This document shows positions 7,649 through 15,319 of a DNA stretch of 64,000 nucleotides, in pieces. The notes under the pieces were generated by a model. It was not told where the DNA came from, did not search any database, and saw only the letters and a program-made list of their open reading frames with translations. Position numbers and translations under genes: made by a program. Each line of letters begins with the position of its first letter. Position 1 is the first letter of the stretch. The DNA lies in NCBI RefSeq assembly GCF_034424375.1, contig NZ_CP139965.1, positions 1,364,001 through 1,428,000 of the forward strand, written 5' to 3'. Source of the stretch: Paraburkholderia kururiensis (GTDB taxonomy: Bacteria; Pseudomonadota; Gammaproteobacteria; Burkholderiales; Burkholderiaceae).

Positions 7649-8272
7649 TCAGCCGCGCATTCGTGAATGCGGGCGTGGACGCGTGTCGCGCTTTTCAACG
7701 GCCGCGCGCAGCTTGCGGCGCAATAGCTCGACACGTTTGCGCGCGAGCGCTTCGTTGATGTTCAGTTCGTCCGCAATCGCGGCATAGGAAAGCTCGTGCT
7801 CGAACTTGAGCGAGAAGAGCTGGCGCTGCGCGGGCGTGAGCCGTTCGATGGCCTCGGCAATCAGCGCGAGTCCTTCGCCAAGCTCCACGATGTGCGCGGG
7901 CGAAATGGCCGTGGCAGCGGCGGCGCCCAGGTAGTCGGCATCGGATTCGTCGCAGTAGTAGAGCACGCGGCCCTCGCGACTCGCGTGGCGCACGCTGTCG
8001 AGGAACACGTGATTGAGCACGGTAAAGAGGAACCCTTCGGGATTGCGGATGCGATCGGGCATGCGTCGCATGTAGACGAGGGCCTTGAGCGCGGTGTTCG
8101 CGACGAGGTCGTCGGCGGCCACGCGATCGCCCTTCGCGAGGCTGCGCGCGCGTTGTTCGAGGTGGCCATGAACCGAACGCCACGCGCGTTCGAAGGCCGC
8201 ATTCGCCGTGCATGACGCATCGGCATGCGGGCGAAACGTGCCCGCGGGTAACACGTTGGTCTCGGGTCTCAT
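7649..8272 (-). CDS. ECF-type RNA polymerase sigma factor
   Basis: A 207-residue sigma-70 family protein. Region 2 includes NPEGFLFTVLNHVFLDSVRH at residues about 83-102. Region 4 (LTPAQRQLFSLKFEHELSYAAIADEL at about 155-180, then the recognition helix NEALARKRVELLRRKL) is complete. Regions 1 and 3 are absent, as in ECF sigma factors. No anti-sigma gene with membrane segments is adjacent. It heads the operon with the RebB genes, and I infer that it directs their transcription, perhaps including its own. Sigma factors near reb genes are a known association. Start ATG at 8272; nothing upstream in frame improves it. Confidence 0.83.
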   Translation of the reverse strand: MRPETNVLPAGTFRPHADASCTANAAFERAWRSVHGHLEQRARSLAKGDRVAADDLVANTALKALVYMRRMPDRIRNPEGFLFTVLNHVFLDSVRHASREGRVLYYCDESDADYLGAAAATAISPAHIVELGEGLALIAEAIERLTPAQRQLFSLKFEHELSYAAIADELNINEALARKRVELLRRKLRAAVEKRDTRPRPHSRMRG

Positions 8273-8433
8273 CGCAATCTCGCGTGATGGGGTGCACGTG
8301 AGATTGGCGATGCGTAGAGGCCGTCGCTGTTACCTGGGTGACAACACACGCGCCGCGCATTCGATTCGACGCAACTTCATGCCCACTGCATCTGAACGTG
8401 TGCAGCGCTCATGCGCTTTGGTTGAATCGCGTG

Positions 8434-9378
8434 CTACGCGCGGCTTTTGCGGACCTGCATTGCGCGTGCATAAGAGGCCACCATGGCGGCGAGTTCCTGG
8501 GCCGCGGGCGTGAGCGGCGCGTCGGCACGTTGCAGCAGGCATATGTCCGTGCGCTTCACGCGCTCCCGGATGGGAATGGTGGCGAGCAGGCGCGAGAACG
8601 AGCGGTGCCGCGTCACCACGGACGGCTCCAGCGAGAGGCAATCGGTTTCGATGATCAGGTGCAGTGCGTCGAACAGCGCTTCGGTGGTCACGAAAATGTT
8701 GGGCGGCGGCAAGCGATGTTCGGCGAACAGATCGACGAGGCGGTTGGCGGACGCCGTGCCGGGCGGCGTGCCCGGCTGATGCGGGGCGCGTGTCGCAATC
8801 CACTCGCAGCCCGCGAGCTGGCGCAGCGACGTGGCGGCAGCCAGCGGGTGCCCGCGCCGGCACACCACGACCGGGTCCGAGGCATACAGCTTCGTCACCG
8901 TCAGCCCGGTAACGTCGGTTTGTTTCGACACGGGCGCCACGGCGAAGTCGAGCGTGCCGTCGCGAATCCACGAGATCATCATGCGCGACGTGCCGCTCAT
9001 GAGATGCACGGCCACGCGCTCGTAGCGCGCACGAAACTCGCTGAGCACGGGCGCGAGCGTATCGACGAGCGGCTCGGTCGTCATACCGAGCGAGACCGTG
9101 CCTTCGAATGTGCCGCGCAATTGCGCCATCTCCTGCTCGGTGCGCTCGCACTCGGCGAGGATCGCGCCGGCGCGCGCCAGCAGCCGCTGCCCGAACGCCG
9201 TGAGCGCAATGCCGCGATTCGTGCGCGTGAAGAGCGTGGCGCCTAGCGTGGTCTCCAGGTTTTGCAGCTGTTGCGTGACGCCGCTCTGTGCGGTGCCGAG
9301 CGCGCGTGCCGCCGCGCGCAGACTGCCGTGCTCCACGACAGCGGTGAAGATGCGCAATTGCGCGAGCGTGAGCGCCAT
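8434..9378 (-). CDS. LysR family transcriptional regulator
   Basis: A 314-residue LysR regulator. The N-terminal winged helix (LAQLRIFTAVVEHGSLRAAARAL followed by AQSGVTQQLQNLE) is at residues 4-45, and the effector domain with its two sub-lobes fills the rest. A positively charged tail ends the protein. It points away from the M14 deacylase gene that begins 174 bp upstream on the other strand, the usual divergent arrangement of a LysR regulator and its target. The effector is unknown. It also lies upstream of the reb operon on the same strand, separated by 161 bp, with no reason to link them. Confidence 0.85.
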   Translation of the reverse strand: MALTLAQLRIFTAVVEHGSLRAAARALGTAQSGVTQQLQNLETTLGATLFTRTNRGIALTAFGQRLLARAGAILAECERTEQEMAQLRGTFEGTVSLGMTTEPLVDTLAPVLSEFRARYERVAVHLMSGTSRMMISWIRDGTLDFAVAPVSKQTDVTGLTVTKLYASDPVVVCRRGHPLAAATSLRQLAGCEWIATRAPHQPGTPPGTASANRLVDLFAEHRLPPPNIFVTTEALFDALHLIIETDCLSLEPSVVTRHRSFSRLLATIPIRERVKRTDICLLQRADAPLTPAAQELAAMVASYARAMQVRKSRA

Positions 9379-9552
9379 GGTTTCGACCGATCGGAAAAGG
9401 CGATCATGATAGCGGGATCAGCACTCGTGCAGACAACCGGCCGAACGTACCATGCCGTTTCGGCGCGGCGGCTCTTGCTCAGGTCCCGACGAAGGCTCTG
9501 CACGCGAAGCTTCCTGCGCTTTCCCCGGCTCATCACGATCATCACGCCCATC

Positions 9553-10686
9553 ATGCACACGCGCGTCACGCCCTTGCTCTCGCCTGCCATCGGCACGCGG
9601 CGCGAGCTTGTCAGTTTCCATTTCGGTTCTTCTTCGTCCTCCTCGTCGTCAAGCGACGGTGCCAGGGTCTATATCCAGTGCTCGCTTCATGCCGACGAAA
9701 CGCCGGCCATGCTCACCGGCGTGATGCTGAGACGCCGCCTTACCGCGCTCGAGGCGCAAGGCGCGCTGGCCGCGCAGATCGTGCTCGTGCCCGTGGCGAA
9801 TCCCGTGGGTCTTGCGCAGAACGTGTTGGGGCAATTCGTCGGTCGCTTCGAATTGCTGAGCGGCAAGAACTTCAACCGGCATTTCCTCGATCTCGCCGCG
9901 CTCACGGCGGGTGTCGAAGAAACCTTGACGGGCGACGCCGCACGCAACGTGCAGATCGTGCGCGAAGCCGTGCGAGCCGCGCTTGCCGCGCAGACGCCGC
10001 AGACAGAGTTCGAATCGCTGCAACTGGAACTGCTGAGGCTTTCGTTCGACGCCGATGTGGTGATCGACCTGCATTGCTCGCTGGAAGCCACCATGCACCT
10101 GTACACGAGCGACGCAGGGTGGGAGACGTTCGAACCGCTCGCGCGCTACCTGGGTGCGCGGGCGTCGTTGCTCGCCACGGATTCAGGCGGCATCGCGTTC
10201 GACGAAGCACATAGCCTCTTCTGGTGGCGCTTGCAGCAGCGTGCGCCGGAAGGCCGGCCCGTGCGGGCGGGCACGGTGGCAACGACGGTGGAGTGCCGCG
10301 GTCAACGCGACGTAACGTGGGAGACGGCGCAACAGGACGCCGACGCGATCGTCGACTTTCTCAAGCTGCGTGGTGCGATTCGCGGCGAGCCGAGGCCGCT
10401 GCCGGCGCTTCTCGCAGAGGCCACGCCGCTTGCGGGCAGCGAGCCTTTCTATGCGCCGGTGAGCGGCATCCTCGTGCATCGCGTGGAGCCGGGCGCCGCG
10501 GTGCGCGCGGGTGACGCGCTCTTCGACATCGTCGACCCGATCACCGACGAGACGGTCACGCTCACGAGCCGCACCGACGGCATTCTCTACATGCGGCGCG
10601 CCGTGCGTTTCGTGACGGCCGGTGCGCCGCTGGGCCGCGTGAGCGGCGTGCGGCCCATTCGCAGCGGGGTGCTGCTGAGCGCGTGA
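9553..10686 (+). CDS. M14-family succinylglutamate desuccinylase/aspartoacylase-like deacylase
   Basis: A 377-residue zinc-dependent amidohydrolase of the AstE/AspA subgroup of M14. Zinc-ligand motifs are HADE (residues about 49-52) and DLHCS (about 175-179). The catalytic Glu is likely in VATTVECRGQ (about 248-257). A C-terminal lipoyl-like β-barrel (residues about 305-370, APVSGILVHRVEPGAAV) is normal for the family. A nine-Ser run at residues 26-35 replaces part of the first β-strand linker and looks like local microsatellite expansion. It likely removes an acyl group from an N-acyl amino acid; the substrate is unknown. ATG 9553 gives the family's usual length; the frame extends further upstream but without M14 features. 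Divergent from the LysR gene. Confidence 0.82.
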   Translation: MHTRVTPLLSPAIGTRRELVSFHFGSSSSSSSSSDGARVYIQCSLHADETPAMLTGVMLRRRLTALEAQGALAAQIVLVPVANPVGLAQNVLGQFVGRFELLSGKNFNRHFLDLAALTAGVEETLTGDAARNVQIVREAVRAALAAQTPQTEFESLQLELLRLSFDADVVIDLHCSLEATMHLYTSDAGWETFEPLARYLGARASLLATDSGGIAFDEAHSLFWWRLQQRAPEGRPVRAGTVATTVECRGQRDVTWETAQQDADAIVDFLKLRGAIRGEPRPLPALLAEATPLAGSEPFYAPVSGILVHRVEPGAAVRAGDALFDIVDPITDETVTLTSRTDGILYMRRAVRFVTAGAPLGRVSGVRPIRSGVLLSA

Positions 10687-10735
10687 GCGCCTCCGTCGCG
10701 CGCTGAACGTGAGCACGGGTTGCCCACGTCGTTCA

Positions 10736-11347
10736 TCAAAGCGCGAGCCCGGCCGCGACGCCCGTTGCAATGCCCGCTATGGCCACGGCGATCGTCACGC
10801 CTTGCAGCCAGTTGCGCCGCGTGAGCAGCGTGATGGCGGCGAGCGCAATCGAGATCTGGATCAGCGTGGTGGCTTGCGCCCAGCGGTGGTGCCGGTGCAG
10901 CTGCGTTTCGGCTGCCGCGTCGTTTCGTTCCACTTCCTTTTCGAGCGCTTCCGCCTGCGTGCGGATGGGCTCCTTCTGGTCGCGATACTTCTTCACGTCG
11001 GCTTCGAACTTCGCACGCGCGGGTGAATCGGCGGGCGCGAGCGCTGCGCCCAGTTCCGCGAGGTTCTGCTTCTCGCCCTTCGCCTGGTAGTAGGCCCACT
11101 GATTGGCCGCTTCGGTCTTGCGGATGGCGGCCTCGTTCTTGTAGTAGAGCGCGAGGTTTTCGGTCGTGCCGCTCTGGTAGGAGAGGATCGCGCCCACCGT
11201 GGCGAGCACGGCGGTCATCACCGCAATGCGGCCCGGCAGCGGGTCGGCGGACGGCCCGCTGCCATGGGCGCTGTGGCCGCTGTGTCCATGTGCCGCGTGC
11301 TCGACGGCGTGATCGTGGGGTCCGTGAACTTCGTATTCTTCAGGCAT
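10736..11347 (-). CDS. DUF4337 membrane-associated protein
   Basis: A 203-residue protein. A His-rich N-terminus (residues 1-30, with many HG/HS pairs that might bind metal) precedes a first membrane segment (RIAVMTAVLATVGAILSY, about 40-58). Next comes a long charged helical region with several Lys/Glu (about 65-145), then two further hydrophobic helices at the C-terminus. This arrangement is typical of DUF4337, widespread in proteobacteria with no known function. Start ATG 11347 follows the natural domain boundary; the longer frame upstream reads like non-coding sequence. It lies on the same strand 170 bp downstream of the FUSC gene, possibly the end of that transcript. Confidence 0.75.
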   Translation of the reverse strand: MPEEYEVHGPHDHAVEHAAHGHSGHSAHGSGPSADPLPGRIAVMTAVLATVGAILSYQSGTTENLALYYKNEAAIRKTEAANQWAYYQAKGEKQNLAELGAALAPADSPARAKFEADVKKYRDQKEPIRTQAEALEKEVERNDAAAETQLHRHHRWAQATTLIQISIALAAITLLTRRNWLQGVTIAVAIAGIATGVAAGLAL

Positions 11348-11517
11348 GGCGTGAGGCTTTCTGAGGGGACGTAAGGAAGGCGTTAGGGTAAAACAAAGCG
11401 GGGCCGCGTAGTCACGCGGGAAAACCATGGCGCGCGTATCGTGTCTTGTCGCAGCCCGCTCGTCATGGCCGCCGGGTTGTGGTCACAAGGTTGTGGCGCG
11501 ACAGTCGGCCATAGGCG

Positions 11518-12126
11518 TTACGACGCGCCCGTGCCGCGCCGCTCGATGCGTTCCGTGACCCAGCACACCGCGAGCGCGCAGACCGTGCCGAGCGTGACTT
11601 CCGCGAAGCGCACGAGCGCGATGTTCCATGCCGGACCGATGGCGGGTACGAGCAGCACGATGGTGGTCGTAATCGCGGCCAGGCGCGCGGCGCTTCCCAT
11701 GTTGAAGCACCAGCAGCCCGCAATGACGATGGCCACGCTCGCCATGTAGATCGCGAAATGGAGCGAGGCGTGCGTGGCGCCCGGCCCGCCGCCCAGCATC
11801 GCGCCCGCGAACCCCACGAGACCGCCCGCTATCGCCCCGATGAACTGGTCGCGCGAGAGATGCATCGTGTCGCTGTAGCTGTTTTGCGTGACGGCGATGG
11901 CCGTGATCGCCGCCCAGAACGCCTGCTCGGTATGCAGCGCGAGGCCGATGCCGTAGGCGAGGCTCGCGCTCGCCACGGCCTGCAACGCCATCAGCAGCCC
12001 TTGCGCGAGGCGCCCCTTGAACGGTAGCCCTTTGATGAGATCGAACATCGACTGTTGCAGGGCGTCGAGTGCATCGATACGGTTTTCTTCGCGTGTTTTC
12101 ATCGGTGGAGGGGAAGGCGTTTTCAT
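11518..12126 (-). CDS. FUSC-family aromatic-acid/efflux transporter-like membrane protein
   Basis: A 202-residue protein with about six hydrophobic segments. The motif AITAIAVTQNSYSDTMHLSRDQFIGAI (residues about 80-105) matches the FUSC/aromatic acid exporter core, but the cytoplasmic C-terminal half found in larger PET-type exporters is missing. The ATG overlaps the GntR stop codon (ATGA), so the two are translationally coupled; a second ATG 24 bp further in is a weaker choice. Being in an operon with an aminotransferase and a GntR regulator, it may export a product or substrate of that enzyme; this is inference. Confidence 0.7.
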   Translation of the reverse strand: MKTPSPPPMKTREENRIDALDALQQSMFDLIKGLPFKGRLAQGLLMALQAVASASLAYGIGLALHTEQAFWAAITAIAVTQNSYSDTMHLSRDQFIGAIAGGLVGFAGAMLGGGPGATHASLHFAIYMASVAIVIAGCWCFNMGSAARLAAITTTIVLLVPAIGPAWNIALVRFAEVTLGTVCALAVCWVTERIERRGTGAS

Positions 12127-12770
12127 ACGCACCGTGTCCGCAAGTATTGGGCCGCGTGTTCGAGGTCGTGTTCGATGGCGCGCCGCACGCCGGCCGCATC
12201 GCGTTGCTTCAGCTGCTGCATGAGTGCTTCGTGGGCGTGGTTGAGCGTCAGTGCGAACGCGGCGTCGCCGAACAGCAGGTTCGAAATGGGGCCGACCTGG
12301 AGCCAGACCGTCTCGATCAGATCGACGAGCAGCGGCGAGCCGCTCGCGCGATAGAGGATCAGATGGAATTTCTCGTTGGCGTCGAGGTAGCGCTTGTGCC
12401 TGCCTTGCGCGAGCGCATCGGCCATGGCGGCGGCGAGCGTGTCGAGCCGGCCGATGTCGCGCGCGGAAAGATGCGGCACGCCGCGCTCGGCGGCCTGGCC
12501 TTCGAGTATCAGCCGCACGTTGAGCACGTCGTCGAATTGCGCTTTCGTGAGTTGCGGCACCACGACGCCGCAGTTCGGCACGTTCATCACGCCCGATTCG
12601 GCCGCGAGCCGTTGCAGCGCCGCGCGCACCGGCATCTCGCCCACGCCCAGCTGCGCCGCGAGGTGATGGATCTTGAGCCGCTCGCCCGGTACGAAGCGGC
12701 CCACCGTGAGCCACTGGCGCAGCGTGGCGTAGGTTTCGTCCTGGAGCGAATGATGATGGCGAGTTTTCAT
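12123..12770 (-). CDS. GntR family regulator, FCD (FadR/VanR-like) subgroup
   Basis: A 215-residue regulator. The N-terminal winged helix (TYATLRQWLTVGRFVPGERL at about 12-31, then QLGVGEMPVRAALQRL at about 40-55) is typical of GntR. The C-terminal all-helical FCD domain contains ANEKFHLILYRASGSPLL (about 130-147), with the Asp/His metal-site pattern of that family. The gene sits between the aminotransferase (25-bp gap) and the FUSC gene (ATGA overlap). Two perfect palindromes upstream of the operon (14231-14246 and 14269-14284) are the obvious candidate operators, implying autoregulation. Confidence 0.87.
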   Translation of the reverse strand: MKTRHHHSLQDETYATLRQWLTVGRFVPGERLKIHHLAAQLGVGEMPVRAALQRLAAESGVMNVPNCGVVVPQLTKAQFDDVLNVRLILEGQAAERGVPHLSARDIGRLDTLAAAMADALAQGRHKRYLDANEKFHLILYRASGSPLLVDLIETVWLQVGPISNLLFGDAAFALTLNHAHEALMQQLKQRDAAGVRRAIEHDLEHAAQYLRTRCV

Positions 12771-12795
12771 GGACCTCGATGTGCCTTTGCGTGGT

Positions 12796-14154
12796 TCACG
12801 TCAATGCGGCGAGGCACGCGTCGAACGTATCGACGAGACGGTCCACGTCTTGCGTCGTTGTTGCTGGGCACACCAGCATCATGTTGTGGAACGGCGTGAT
12901 GAGCACCCCGCGGTTGAGCAGATACAGATGAACGATGTGTTCGAGTTCATCGTCCAGCTGGGCTCGCGCTTCGCTGCCGTTGCGCGGCGGGGAGGGCGTG
13001 AACTGGAATTCGGTGCGCGCGCCCACGCGCGTCACGCACCAGGGTAGCGCGTGGCGGGCGATGGCCTCGGTGAGCCCGCTTTCGAGGCGGCTTGCCAACG
13101 CGAACATGTGGGTATAGGCCGCTTCGGTCATGACTTCGGCCAGCATCGCGCGCATCGCGCTCATGGCGAGCATGTTCGCGGTCAGCGTGGTGCCGATGCC
13201 CGAGTGCCCGGGCGGCGCCGTGCGTTTCGCCTGCTGCGCGCGTGCCGCGAGTTCGGCGCTGAAGCCGTAGACCGCGCAAGGCACGCCGCCGCCCACCGGT
13301 TTGCCGAGCACGAAAAGGTCCGGCTCGATGCCGTGCGCCTTCGCGTAGCCGCCGGGGCCGCTGCTGATGGTGTGCGTTTCGTCGATGGCCAGCAGCGTGC
13401 CGTGACGGCGGATTAGCGCCTGCGCTTCCTGCCAGTAGCCCGCCTCGGGCAGCACCATGCCGATGTTCGTCATGGCCGGCTCCGCGAGTACGCAGGCCAC
13501 GTCGTTGTGTTTCAGCGCATCGGCGAGCGCGGCGAGGTCGTTGAATTCGACTACGCGCGTGTGGTCGAGCAGGTCGTGCACCTGGCCCAGCAGACTCGCG
13601 CGCTGCGTGGGCCGTCCGTCGATCAGATCGACGAACACGTCGTCCACCGTGCCGTGATAGCAGCCGTTGAACACGACGATCTTGTCGCGGCCCGTCGCGG
13701 CGCGCGCCCAGCGCAGCACGAAGCGGTTGGCGTCGCTGGCGGTCATCGCGAACTGCCAGTAGGGCAGGCCGAAACGGCGCGCGAGTTCGGCACTCACCCA
13801 CACGGCGTCTTCACTGGGCAGCATGGTCGTGAAGCCGCGCTCGGCCTGAGCCGCGAGCGCACGGGCCACGGGCGGCGGCGCGTGACCGAACATGGCGCCC
13901 GTGTCGCCAAGGCAGAAATCCACGTAGCGGTGGCCGTCCACGTCGGTGAAGCGGGCGCCGCGCGCTTCCTCCACATAGAGCGAGAAAGGCGTGGACCAGT
14001 CGTTCATCCAGTGCAGCGGCACGCCGAAAAGCAAATGCTGTGCGGCCTGCGCGGACAGCGCCTGCGACTTCGGCCGTGCCGCGGCAAAGGCCTGCCGCTC
14101 GTGTTCGAGCAGCGCTTGCGCGCGTTCCCAGTTCACACCGTGACGGATATTCAA
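12796..14154 (-). CDS. Class III PLP-dependent aminotransferase
   Basis: A 452-residue fold-type I aminotransferase, class III. Key segments are NGCYHGTVDD (about 160-169), IDETHTISSGPGG (about 255-267, with the Asp that contacts the pyridine nitrogen) and FVLGKPVGGGVP (the PLP-lysine, about 277-288). It resembles glutamate-1-semialdehyde aminomutase/aspartate aminotransferase family proteins, but hemL itself is usually elsewhere and shorter, so the substrate is unknown. The start is a TTG at 14154 preceded by AAGGAG with 6-nt spacing; there is no in-frame ATG until residue 53. It is the first gene of the operon with GntR and FUSC. Confidence 0.82.
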   Translation of the reverse strand: MNIRHGVNWERAQALLEHERQAFAAARPKSQALSAQAAQHLLFGVPLHWMNDWSTPFSLYVEEARGARFTDVDGHRYVDFCLGDTGAMFGHAPPPVARALAAQAERGFTTMLPSEDAVWVSAELARRFGLPYWQFAMTASDANRFVLRWARAATGRDKIVVFNGCYHGTVDDVFVDLIDGRPTQRASLLGQVHDLLDHTRVVEFNDLAALADALKHNDVACVLAEPAMTNIGMVLPEAGYWQEAQALIRRHGTLLAIDETHTISSGPGGYAKAHGIEPDLFVLGKPVGGGVPCAVYGFSAELAARAQQAKRTAPPGHSGIGTTLTANMLAMSAMRAMLAEVMTEAAYTHMFALASRLESGLTEAIARHALPWCVTRVGARTEFQFTPSPPRNGSEARAQLDDELEHIVHLYLLNRGVLITPFHNMMLVCPATTTQDVDRLVDTFDACLAALT

Positions 14155-14230
14155 GCGACGCTCCTTCGAATGACGACGCGCGACCGCGTGCGCATGGACT
14201 GCTGCATCAGCGCGGCGGCGGGGCAAGGTT

Positions 14231-14246
14231 GGATTTGATCAAATCC
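14231..14246. promoter_or_regulatory. Perfect 16-bp palindrome, candidate GntR operator 1
   Basis: GGATTTGATCAAATCC is self-complementary over all 16 bases. It lies about 77 bp upstream of the aminotransferase TTG, where it could overlap the promoter. It shares the 12-bp core ATTTGATCAAAT with the site 38 bp further upstream. Confidence 0.65.
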
Positions 14247-14268
14247 TGGCACGGAAAGCGGCCGCTGT

Positions 14269-14284
14269 AAATTTGATCAAATTT
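14269..14284. promoter_or_regulatory. Perfect 16-bp palindrome, candidate GntR operator 2
   Basis: AAATTTGATCAAATTT is fully self-complementary. Centre-to-centre distance to operator 1 is 38 bp. Both have the same 12-bp core, which is too regular to be chance in this GC-rich sequence. FCD-type GntR dimers bind short palindromes of this kind; assignment to the GntR gene of this operon is inference. Confidence 0.65.
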
Positions 14285-14485
14285 GCGAGACGGCACGGCG
14301 GGCCGTTGCCGAACGGTCGGGGAACGAAGGCGCCGCGTCGTGGGTCGTAAGGTGTCGCGAAAGCGTCATAAACCGGCGCCCCTGGCGGGCGCGACTCCGC
14401 CGGTGGTCTCACGCGGCGCTCCGGCGCGCGCCCCGCGAGCACGGTAAAATGCCGCCGAGCCCCGCCCGGCCGGGCTTCGCAGGCG

Positions 14486-14522
14486 ATAGGGATAGGCAAT
14501 TCCCGCGATCAAACTAACCAAT
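14486..14522. promoter_or_regulatory. OxyR-like site upstream of ahpC
   Basis: Four tetramers (ATAG, CAAT, ATCA, CAAT) are separated by exactly 7, 7 and 7 bases, against the OxyR consensus ATAG-N7-CTAT-N7-ATAG-N7-CTAT; about 12 of 16 positions match. It ends 98 bp before the ahpC start, where OxyR sites occur in related bacteria. The rest of the gap 14285-14485 shows no gene or clear motif to me. Confidence 0.4.
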
Positions 14523-14619
14523 TTTGCAGCGGTGCAGCATTCCCGTACTCTTCGTCTGTCGCAGTTTTATTCATGTCTCAACCCAAACGTCTCAACCCAA
14601 CCGCGTAAGGAAAGCACGC

Positions 14620-15183
14620 ATGTCTCTCATCAACACGCAAGTCAAACCGTTCAAGGCCACGGCATACCACAACGGCGAATTCGTGCCGGTTTCGGAAGAG
14701 AACCTCAAGGGCAAGTGGTCGGTCGTCGTGTTCTACCCGGCTGACTTCACGTTCGTGTGCCCGACGGAACTGGGCGACCTGGCCGATCACTACGCCGAAT
14801 TCCAGAAGCTGGGCGTCGAAATCTACGGCGTGTCGACGGATACGCATTTCACGCACAAGGCCTGGCACGACACGTCGGACACGATCAACAAGATCCGTTA
14901 TCCGCTCGTCGGCGACCCGACGGCGACGCTCGCCCGCAACTTCGAAGTGTTGATCGAAGAAGAAGGTCTCGCACTGCGCGGCACGTTCGTGATCAACCCC
15001 GAAGGCCAGATCAAGCTGTACGAAGTGCATGACAACGGCATCGGCCGCGACGCGAAGGAACTGCTGCGCAAGGTGCAGGCTGCGCAATACGTGGCGTCGC
15101 ACCCGGGTGAAGTGTGCCCGGCGAAGTGGACGCCCGGCGCCGAAACGCTGAAGCCGTCGCTGGACCTCGTCGGCAAGATCTAA
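14620..15183 (+). CDS. ahpC: Alkyl hydroperoxide reductase subunit C (peroxiredoxin)
   Basis: A 187-residue typical 2-Cys peroxiredoxin. The peroxidatic Cys is in DFTFVCPTELGDLADHY (residue about 47), the resolving Cys in GEVCPAKW (residue about 166), and the conserved Arg in the KIRYPLVGDPT neighbourhood is kept. It reduces hydrogen peroxide and organic hydroperoxides in the cytoplasm and is recharged by AhpF, encoded next. Start ATG 14620 has AAGGAAAG upstream; the longer frame adds a non-conserved leader. An OxyR-like site lies upstream, which would make it peroxide-inducible. Length and residues are fully typical. Confidence 0.97.
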   Translation: MSLINTQVKPFKATAYHNGEFVPVSEENLKGKWSVVVFYPADFTFVCPTELGDLADHYAEFQKLGVEIYGVSTDTHFTHKAWHDTSDTINKIRYPLVGDPTATLARNFEVLIEEEGLALRGTFVINPEGQIKLYEVHDNGIGRDAKELLRKVQAAQYVASHPGEVCPAKWTPGAETLKPSLDLVGKI

Positions 15184-15245
15184 ACGCTCTCATAACGACC
15201 CCGGTCGTTCCCGACCGGGCTACCTCTCCCGCTCATTTGCATGAG

Positions 15246-15270
15246 CCGCAGGCGCCATTCGCGCCTGCGG
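15246..15270 (+). terminator. Hairpin between ahpC and ahpF (possible attenuator)
   Basis: A perfect 10-bp GC-rich stem (CCGCAGGCGC with its complement) and a 5-nt loop, followed by a T-run 17 nt downstream. It sits in the 136-bp gap between the two coupled genes and may cut down ahpF transcription or stabilise the ahpC message, giving excess AhpC. The T-run spacing is long for an efficient terminator. Confidence 0.4.
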
Positions 15271-15319
15271 GTGGCCCGGTGTTGCCTTTTTTCTGTATCG
15301 CCATTCGCTGGAAATCGCC

